Source: Cristatella mucedo
Lineage: Eukaryota > Bryozoa > Phylactolaemata > Cristatellidae
Length of the DNA: 64,000 nt
Direction of reading: 5' to 3'
Assembly (NCBI GenBank): GCA_009760855.2
Contig: WPIO01000004.1
Span: 4,702,001-4,766,000 of the forward strand
Below are positions 1 to 64,000 of this stretch, one piece after another; the first letter of the stretch is position 1, and each line of letters begins with the position of its first letter. The position numbers were made by a program, and so were the translations under genes. Under the pieces are notes generated by a model, which saw only the letters and a program-made list of their open reading frames with translations, was not told where the DNA came from and did no database searches.

Positions 1-395
1 CCTGTTCGTGCCCTCAGGTCCCGTGTGGACAATAAATTAGCTGTCCCATTCCTCTGCTTAAAGACAGTTGGCGACAGAAGCTTTAGCTCTGCAGGTCCTA
101 GACTGTGGAACTCGCTTCCACAATTCTTACGCAACGACATCTACTCTCCAACTGCCGACTATGGCACATCTTTTTCAGCGGTCCTGAACTGCTACTTCTA
201 TGCTACTCACTACCTCAACTGCTCTCCTAACTCTGCTATGCTTCCCACTTTCTCTTTGTTGCGTGAGACGAAGTCTGTTGGCTACCGAATGCGTACCGAA
301 AGCCGCTTAGGCTGTGAGTGCTCTATACAAAACTCTCCTGCGTAACACCCACATGGTCTTTATGACTTTGTGGAGTTACTGACGGAGATACATAT
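1..395 (+). mobile_element. LINE family A, 3' end fragment
   Basis: Reading frame with TVGDRSFSSAGPRLWNSLPQ and FLRNDIYSPTADYGTSFSAV, the C-terminal end of a non-LTR retrotransposon reverse transcriptase (CR1/L2/jockey-like), then a 3' UTR ending in a GGAGATACAT tail. Truncated by the window edge. Confidence 0.85.
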
Positions 396-1654
396 TTCAT
401 GGAGCCAACTCGGGAGTTCATTGCAGCCTTTCTATTGGTAGCATTCGTTTTAAGCGTTGCAATTGGAGAATAAGACACGACAAGTGTTTTTTATTAGCTG
501 GATGCTAATGGCTGAGCTGCATTTCAGAGTATCCTTGAACTTGTTCGGGGGGGGGGTGGGTGGGGGCAAGGCAATGCGTGCATTAGGAAGGGTTGGCAGA
601 TTTAATTTCAATATTCTACTGCATCGTTTGATAGTGCAGCGCCGTCATGGTTATCCGGGGGCTCTGAAGTCAAGCGAGGGGGCCTGACAAGGGTCTCTTG
701 TAGATTTTGAACACACGAGCAATTGATAACGCACGCTGCCCCTGGCTCAGCGTGTGTTGACTTTCTTGTTGGGATTCTTGCTGAGGCGTGAAGTTCTTGC
801 ATGAAGAAACTGGCTGCTTTGTGTTAACCTTCACCTTTGCCTTCACCGGCTCATCGCTTGCAAATGCACGAGTCAGCTCTTGTTCTTATGCGATCTGCAG
901 GGTCTTATATGGGCAGATTTGCCCTATGAAAGCTTCCCTGAGACTTGCATATCATACCACCAGCATAAATATTGCTAGAGGTGTACCTGAGAAATTGTGC
1001 CAGTCTGGTGCCCGATCGGCTGCTTGTACCATATTGCCTGCTGCAGTCACCGTGCTGCAGCTTGAAATATAAATCTAAATAAATATAATTCGTTTGGATA
1101 GCGCCCTACGAGAACTTAGTCTCTATCCTGGTTCTTAACATGTGCAGCAGGGCTCGAGCCTACAACTTTGGTTTTCAAGGGCAAGCACCTTACCCCTTTT
1201 CACACAATCTCGGAGGTAATTGGTGGATTGCTTGGGAGTCGAATGACATGACCGCTGACTTGGTAGCCTCTGGATTGCTGTGTTTCTCTTACGATAGTCG
1301 TCAATGACAAATTCTCTACATGCTGTCAGCATCTTTAACGATACGAGCTCTAGCACAGTGTTGCATACATCTTTCAAAGCTTGACATTTGGTTTCAGTAT
1401 CGAGTGGAGGGGGTTCCATCATGCATTCCTTGACCAGCTGGTTCTGTGCTGTTCTGAGAATGATTAGTTTATCAAATTGTTGAGTGTTGTAGTTCCATAG
1501 GGCAGGTTGCTAGCTGCAATTGTCCCTGCTCGGATGTCCTCTTCAGCTTTCTTATGGGTTCTGGTGATAGTGTCAGTAACAAGTACAAGTGCACATCAGC
1601 TGATTCAACAGCATCATCATATAGCAGCTGAAGAGCCTTAATAAGAATAGTGAT
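396..1654. other. Non-coding sequence left of LINE B
   Basis: Apart from SINE B at 1078-1205 I see no supported gene. A short G run lies at about 548-566. ORFs here are short and unremarkable. Confidence 0.6.
1078..1205 (-). mobile_element. SINE B, antisense
   Basis: Antisense tail AGCGCCCTACGAGAACTTAG and B-box area GGGCTCGAGCCTACAACTTT, followed by the anti-A-box side. Confidence 0.65.
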
Positions 1655-3030
1655 AGTGCATTTATTAAGCACCCTCAGAGAATTCAGTCTCTTTCTTGGT
1701 GCTTTACATATGCTGTAAAGGAAGCATAATGTAATGGTAAGTGGTAGCGTCCAGATGTCTGCATGTAAATACGGTTCGTGGCAGCATGTGTCAGCATGCA
1801 TAAGCACACACAAGACAAATCACTAGGACCCAGCAATTGCTGTGATGAACAGGCACGTTTTTAGCTTCTACTTAAACGTCAAGTCAAGTGGTGTCATGAC
1901 GTCAGTCAGGAGTGAGTTCCAGGCATTGGGAGCCTACGAACTAAAGGCAGGGTCTGCGAGGCATTTGAGGTTGGTTCGAGGCATAGCTAAATGATTTGAG
2001 CCAGAAAACCAGGTAGTACGGTGCCTAGCGTGGTGGGCAGTAGTTCTGATAGGTGGGCTGGAGCCAGTGTGTGAAGGTACCTACAAGTGAATGAAAGAAC
2101 TTGGAAGTTGCTACGCTGCTTGATTGGGAGACACTGTAGGTCAGCGAGAAGTGGTGTGATGTGGCAAGTGAGACACTCACGACAGACGAGCCTAGCTGTA
2201 GTTTTGCAACAACTGTAAGCGCTGATTGCACAGTCCAAGCCATGAAACAGTGAGTTACAGAAGTCGAGACGGGATGTCACAAATGCATGGACCAATTTTT
2301 ATGCAGTATCCCTGTCTAAGCAGGCCCCGAATTTTAGCACTAATACGTAGCTGAAAATAGGCAGGCTTGAGTTTAGAGCTGATTTAGGTATTCTAGTGAA
2401 ATGTTATTTTGGAAATGAATATAGATTTCTTGCAGATGTTAACGAGATGTGCTGGCTGAGCTGATTTTGAGCCTTAAGGTGTCCAGTTTTTGATTCGCTA
2501 GGTTTGCCCATTAAGAGTAAGTTGGTTTTATTGTCGTTCAATTTGAGAAAGTTGGCTGCCAATCAAGTGTGGATGTCAGCAACGCGCGTGCAGCAAGGGA
2601 GTTAAGAGTTTGACGTGCTGTAGGGCTGGGAGGGATTAAAGCACAAGTAACAGCAGTGTGTCATCTGCATAGAATTGAAAGCCTGAATTGTGGTTGGCAA
2701 TCACATCTGCTGGAGGGAGAGTATAAATTCTTAGAAGAAGCCGACCAAGAGCAGACCCTGAGGCATTCTGTACTTTAGTTGTTCTTAGGATGATCTTTGC
2801 CCGTTGACATCAATACTCTGGAATCTCCCACTTGCTAGGATCTAAACCAATGAAGCCAATGCCTGTAATGCCCAGGCGAGATAATAGGTGCTTGAGGAAG
2901 ACTTGGTGATCAATTGTATCAAATGCTGCCGAAAGATCTAGTACAACGAGCAGAGAGACTTTGCATAAGTCTGTATTCCTGAGAAGGTCTTCGAGGCTAT
3001 CTCTCCTGCTTGGAGTGTACAATACGGAAT
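1655..3030 (-). mobile_element. LINE family B, longest reverse transcriptase remnant
   Basis: Encodes the palm motif VVLDLSAAFDTIDHQVFLKH and downstream FVTSRLDFCNSLFHGL and CLPIKQRSNFQVLSFTCRYL. Internal stops and frame changes mark it as dead. Its 3' end (about 1655-1740) is the family B tail related to GTAAAGCGCCTAGAGAGAGA. Confidence 0.88.
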
Positions 3031-3120
3031 GCCTGCTGCAGGATTCGAACCCTCGACACGGGTCGTGCGTTCATATCTAGCTTTGGGGATGGCTACTGCT
3101 TGGGTTTAGCCAGTCAAGCC
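3030..3120 (-). mobile_element. SINE A-like tRNA-derived fragment, antisense
   Basis: Antisense B box GGATTCGAACCCTCGACACG near 3041-3060, directly abutting the LINE B remnant. Too short and diverged to be sure of the family; not a functional tRNA. Confidence 0.35.
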
Positions 3121-5193
3121 ATATCCAATAAGAGAATCACCCCACTCTGCTCTGTGTTCTAACCAAACACACGGTATTGTCATCGTCGTTTTTGTGACTT
3201 TAGCTGCTTGGGCATTCTGTTACGTGGCTGGCTGCTTAAACTGTAGCTTTGAACGGTGGGTTCTCCTGAATTAAGGAGTGCTGTTGTTGAATTATGGATC
3301 ATAAGGGTTGGAAAGAAGAAATTGGGTAATTGAAGACTTCGCCTACCTTGTTATAGCTATGCAAGTGAGAATACCCAGATTTGTTCCATTTACAACAAAA
3401 GTAATGGTTGTTTGGACATAGCATTAACCATAATATGTCTGAGGTCTGCAAATCGTGTGCATTGTACTCACAAATCTATTTCCCTGATCTGCCAAAGGGC
3501 GGGTCTCGTGACTGTCCGAAAACTGCTGAATGGAAGTCATAGATGGCCTGTCTCTGCACAGGTTTGGCTGTAGGTGTCATTCCTATCAACCTCCTGACCT
3601 TGCCCCTTGTGCTGCGTTTAAAGTACTTAAAAAAACTTGCTGCAGAGCCGAGATGTGAGAGATAGAGAAATGAAGGGTAGACATAGAGAGGAGAGAGGCA
3701 AAGAGAGAGGCAGAGACAGAGTGAGTGATCAAGAATGAAAGAGAAGGCAAGACTGGCAGATAAAAATATGTGTTAATGTGTTTGTGTAGCTCATTGAACC
3801 AGATCACTCATGGTGGGTACTCATTATACCGATTTCTTAAGGGTTCTGCACCAATTTATCAGTAGGCGTACATAACCATGGACTTACACCTCACTGAAAC
3901 TTACTAATATCGCAACTGAACTCGGCTGTGTAATGTATTATCTGTAAATGCATATAAAGTATGAGTCAATTTTTAATTTTCCAAATCTCGGACTGAGCTG
4001 GTTTTGTGCTGGAGAATCGTCTGGGGTGCATTCAATTCTTAAGCGACTTATAGTATGCATTCGATTGCCTACAGACTTCTCACACAACAAAGGAAAAAGT
4101 GAGAGGCATAGCTGAATCTCGAAGGGAGTAAATGTAGTAAATAAAAGTAGCAACTTCGGACAGCTGAAAAGGAAGTGCCATTTTTAACTGCAAGAGAGGA
4201 TATATGGTTGTAGCACAAGAACTTGAAGTAGTTCTGTAGTCTAGGATAGCACAAGAAGCTCCAGTCGTCAACAACCTAATTGAATGAAAGGTACCGATAC
4301 CTCTTTATTGTTGTGAGAGGACCTGAGGTCAGGAGGTGTCTGGCGAGCTAAGCCGAGGTGTACCTTATAGGTCACAACAAGAAATTTGCTCGTGTTTGCT
4401 GATCAGTTAGTTGCAGCTGTAGTTCCTTTAGCGAATGATCACATGATAGAGCTCCCTCGATTTATAGATTGAACTAGCAGCTGTGTGTTTCTGCAGCTGT
4501 AAATGTTTAATGCCATCTTCAGCAGTCCTGCCGATATTGAGTTTCAGTAGTCTGGCCACGAGAAATACTAGGGAGCTGGTGCAATCTTTGGCTACCCATT
4601 TCAGTAAGTGATCCCTAACTTTGGATAGTGATCGAACAACTAGTAGGCTGCCTCAATAGTCGTACATGTGCCTATGTAAATATTCTAAACCGTGGCACTA
4701 CTAGACCAACAACCAACATGTCCCACTGTCTTGTGTGTGTCTGATATCGATTCCTTATGCTACTTGTATTTCTTGGTATGTTCTCTTCTACTCCAAAAAA
4801 TGAGTGAATTTTGCTTGGTATTGGAAAGCATGATGAGCTATTCGGGCATAAGCACTGTAAACCAGGAATATCTGTGGATGTCGGACCGAAAAGCAGCAGC
4901 AGCAGATGCTCATATTCCATTCAGCAGGCAAGAAACAATTGCTTACTGCAAGTCGGCAGGGGGACTCCTGTGGCTCTTCTTCGACTATATAAATGAGTCT
5001 GTTGAATGAGCTATTATACCACTATTTATAAAATGTAATTCAACAGATAGCTTATAAGGGGACGATAACTTGCTATTGCTGTCTGCTCATGAGCGCCATG
5101 TCACAAGCTACACCATCTTGCTTTGTACTACGCCGTCTTGCTTTGTACTCTGTCAACTGCTTAATTCGTGATCGTTTTCTTTTCTTTTTCCAG
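3121..5193. other. Sequence upstream of the first visible ARFGEF exon
   Basis: Contains the diverged LINE A piece (3990-4262). The ORF at 4692-5009 (105 codons) shows no recognisable domain and does not resemble the missing BIG N-terminal exon, so this is probably ARFGEF intron. Confidence 0.5.
3990..4262 (-). mobile_element. LINE family A, diverged 3' fragment
   Basis: Antisense, more decayed relative of the family A 3' end: it retains the pattern LPFQLSEVATFIYYIYSL and MPLTFSFVV and the UTR wording, with several frame breaks. Confidence 0.55.
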
Positions 5194-43904
<38,711 letters not shown>

Positions 43905-44498
43905 ATGCTCACGACTAGTCAACTCGGGTGTGTGTGCACCACGTGGTCACGTGTTCGTGCGGTAGCGCTCTGCAGCTCATGGCCTCCCGTGTTGCGGCGG
44001 CTGCCGTCTCTCTACTCTCGAGGGGTAGTGTGAACGCCGCCGGCGCCCAGGGGCCCGAGTCACGATTGAATCAGCTGCCGTGCAGCCAGGCACCTCGTTT
44101 GCAGCCGTCGCCAGGTCCGCCTGCCACCGCCACACCTCCACCCCAGGAAACTAACTGCATGACTCGTGACGCAAAATGCGCAACAAAAAGAGGAGGAGGA
44201 GGAGCTGCCTTGCCTTTCGTAGAGCTGCCGTGAAACCGTGAAACGCTGGCTCTGCAGAGTCTGTCATCTCTTCCAATTCCCTGCCGAACTGTTCGTGCCA
44301 CGCGCAGTCCAGCTGAGCTGGCAGAATGCACTCCCATTATCGGTGAAGTCGACGGCCACGAAACTTCACAGCCGCTACCCTGATGCACCGCAGTCTATTT
44401 GGTGCTGCACTCAGGGACTGGAGCTACGCGAGGAAAGGCTCCTGCAGCCGATGTGGTGCAGCGCCGTGCCTCCTAAAATTCCAATGTTTGTACATAAC

Positions 44499-44504
44499 AA
44501 TAAA
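44499..44504 (+). terminator. Polyadenylation signal AATAAA of the ARFGEF gene
   Basis: Canonical AATAAA about 595 bases after the ARFGEF stop, followed by a T-rich stretch (TTGTTTTGTTTGATTTTT) that fits a downstream element. It implies a 3' UTR of roughly 0.6 kb. Confidence 0.65.
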
Positions 44505-45457
44505 TTGTTTTGTTTGATTTTTCACTTTTTTGTTATAGATGTCCGTGGGCGTGCTAGCTGCCTTGCTAGCAGGTAGGGAGAGAGGCCCACGGGGGTCATT
44601 CTTGCTGTAAGGCGTCTGATGGCAGTGACCCTCAGGCCCATACGGCTCCTTTGGGATGGAACAGAGCAAGGCATCAAGGCCATGCATCAAAACCTGTGCT
44701 TCATGCCTCTGTCTCCAGCCAGATCGGGCTCAAACTAGCGACTACGTCTATCGCGATTATGTCCGCGGCTCGCAGCCATTCCAGCCAAGTAGAATTGAAT
44801 GCAATTTAGCGACACTTTTAATCACGACAATAACTCAGGAGCAGCAGGTCAATGTGCCATTGCGAAACTCTTTCCAAGGATCCAGTGCGGTATGGTCCTG
44901 TCGGTTGATACGTCTTTCAGTCAGTTTTGCTCTCTTATTTTTTTAGTTCGGCAATGCTCGTCTTTTGCATCGAACTCGCGTCTAACAGAAATTCGAGTTT
45001 TGTGCGGCTCCAGTGCAGGCATTTTAATTACTTGGACCGTCTCTCTGGGTACCTGAGTTAGCTTATTTCCATTGTTGTTTGTGGCTGGCACTTGGTATCA
45101 GTGAGAAAATATCTGCATCTTAATGTGCTTGGACGGGCGTATACTTACGACCTTGTGCGAGTTGCCAGTCGGAAAAATATGTGAGGTAAATGCAGAGGAA
45201 TCGAGCTGATTCTGGCAACGTAAATGCACGTCTGATGTCGGTCATTGGACTGGTAGATTTTACGAGACAACTGTCTGCTAATAGAGTCTGGGCTGGCCTG
45301 GCTGATGGCGGTCCAAAACATGAAAGACCCGACGAAGAAAGGCAGCTAACGAGTAGATAGGGGCCTGTCCCCTCATTGGGATGATGATAGCAAGGTTATC
45401 AAGGTCAGGTGGCGTTTTTACTGATGGAGGCAGACAGACTGGACGCCAGACCTTGTG

Positions 45458-45560
45458 AGAGAGAGGGAGAGAGAGAGAGAGAGCTACAGACGACAGAGAA
45501 AGAGAGAGGGAAGCAAGTGAGTGAGTGAGTGAGAGAGAGAGAGGGAGAAATAGACAACGA
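45458..45560 (+). repeat. (GA)n imperfect microsatellite
   Basis: GAGAGAGG/GAGTGAGT blocks between the two convergent genes. Confidence 0.92.
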
Positions 45561-45883
45561 GATGAGGAGGGACATAAGGAGGTCTGTTACTGGCACATTC
45601 AAGTTCAGTTGAGGAACTGCTGTAATTGTTTAGACACAAAAAATCCATATACTAATTGAATCCGTGTGCTGTCTAATTTAAAAATATTGGCCGATCTGGA
45701 AATCAGCCGCATTTCGATCGTCAAACTGACGTGCTGCCACTCGTACCTTTGCTTTGATCCCTCCCAGCCTTCGAGCACCTCAAAGTATATTATGTTAGGG
45801 TTGTTGTAGTCAATTCCTTTAGGTCTTCGCGTAGTACGTGCTATGCCTCAAGCTCTGCATCGCGATTCGTGCATTTCGGTGCA

Positions 45884-46030
45884 GGCGTGTCTTGCCAATT
45901 TGGAAAACAAACTCGGTAGTACCAAAGCTGCGTTATGTGTTGTTATGTATTGGTTGGGTTTGACGAAGAGCGAGGAACAGGCTCTCCGCCGTCATCATCG
46001 GCTGGGGGCGGCGAACTCGCTCGGCAAATA
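45884..46030 (+). CDS. Weak candidate terminal exon, unknown
   Basis: After GGTGCAG an open frame reads ACLANLENKLGSTKAALCVV, then MYWLGLTKSEEQALRRHHRL, and stops TAA. It is helix-like with plausible codon use, but has no upstream partner or homology and sits between two convergent genes. Confidence 0.2.
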
Positions 46031-46495
46031 AGCTATGAAAAGTCCCGCAAGCATCGGGCTCTTAAGCACTGCTCTTAGGCAGATTCACATTTCGCTGGCC
46101 CGAAAGTCTCGCCGACCGTCGAGCTACTTTCCCAGCTGCTGCCACCTGCCGCTGTAGACGCCAGGTACTGACAGGTGCTCGTAAACCCCTGCCCAGGTGA
46201 CGATGAATTAGTCGATAGCGGGCGGCACAGGTTCGTCCGTCCGCCTCAGTCAGTCAGTCCAGGTTGTGGTGCAATACGCACCTCGCAAGTCTTGCGTCCT
46301 GCTGCCTGTCAGTGAGACTCTGCGTACAATTCCTCGATGAATTCAGTTATCTACTAGTTTCTTTCTCTCCCTCTCTTTCTCTGTCTCAACTTACCTCTGC
46401 TCGCACAGAAGTGCTGATTGGGTGTTTGGATGAAATATGAAGAGCAAAACAACGCGAGTAGTAGTAGCTCGACGTGTTTTCTTGCAAATCTTCTT

Positions 46496-63672
<17,177 letters not shown>

Positions 63673-63833
63673 CTGCAAGAAATAAGGAGAGAGCTCGCTG
63701 AGCTGCTGAGCAGCTCGCGAGAGGCGATTGGCTGCTTTTTTCACGCTGTCCTACGGCCGCCACTGAACGCGCTGGCGGGCGGTTCGCTTGGAAGTGCGTC
63801 GCTGGGAAAGGGCACCGCCAGGATGCCAGCTAG

Positions 63834-63962
63834 GTGGCGGGGGCGGGGCGTGGCGTGGCGTGGCGTGGCGGGGCGTGGCGGGGCGTGGCGTGGCGGGGCG
63901 TGGCGGGGCGGGGCGGGGCGTGGCGGGGCGTGGCGGGGCGTGGCGGGGCGGGCGGGGCGGGC
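63834..63962 (+). repeat. GGCGT/GGCGG G-rich minisatellite
   Basis: About 130 bp of 5-base units GGCGT and GGCGG in varying order, with no A after the start: a strongly G-rich top strand. Confidence 0.95.
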
Positions 63963-64000
63963 TAATCCTCAACCTTGAGCGGCGTGGTAAAGAGATAATG

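Larger units (their letters stand above)
44505..46495. other. Region between the two convergent genes
   Basis: A GA microsatellite and one weak plus-strand exon candidate. No clear gene, tRNA or complete element. Confidence 0.55.

Noticed and set aside
4692-5009. ORF of 105 codons just upstream of the first ARFGEF exon
   Set aside because: Considered as the missing N-terminal exon, but it lacks anything like the RALEKIL region and has no suitable donor in phase.

Overview
This is a eukaryotic nuclear window, almost certainly from an intron-rich invertebrate animal. Three things point there: conserved animal protein families split by many GT-AG introns, abundant decayed LINE and tRNA-derived SINE copies, and very long dinucleotide microsatellites. 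I cannot name the species. A marine or non-bilaterian metazoan (for example a sponge) would fit, but this is inference. Nothing here looks bacterial, and there is no CRISPR array or prokaryotic operon.

Plus strand, about 5.2-44.5 kb: one very large gene for a brefeldin-A-inhibited guanine nucleotide exchange factor (BIG/ARFGEF1/2 family, an Arf GEF of the trans-Golgi and endosomes). I place 34 coding exons, and nearly every splice phase agrees. They cover most of the DCB region, the HUS box, the complete Sec7 catalytic domain, the HDS regions and the C-terminus, with a stop at 43902-43904 and an AATAAA at 44499. The first coding exon, carrying the N-terminal methionine, is not visible and probably lies left of the window. 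Two introns appear to use GC donors. The introns hold LINE and SINE fragments, a dead Tc1/mariner-like transposase, long CT, GT, CA and TA microsatellites and several exact palindromes. An unexplained 183-codon exon-like open frame lies antisense in intron 1.

Minus strand, about 46.5-63.7 kb and running off the right edge: a WD40 beta-propeller gene resembling WDR49/WDR64/WDY, a family associated with cilia and flagella. Six exons are firmly recognised (58.8-63.7 kb). Four further exons (46.5-53.1 kb) have matching splice phases and probably form its C-terminus. One firmly recognised exon carries a 2-base frameshift, so this allele may be damaged or the assembly wrong there.

The two genes converge tail to tail. 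The roughly 2 kb between their ends holds only repeats and weak ORFs. Two LINE families recur: family A, with a GATACATTACATT-type tail, and family B, ending in an ATT microsatellite. Two SINE families also recur; SINE B has the same 3' tail as LINE B. I found no new multi-gene system. The most notable items are the GC-AG introns, the palindromes (three enclosing TA tracts, one a perfect 41-bp hairpin), the WD40 frameshift, the shared LINE/SINE tail and the antisense ORF.
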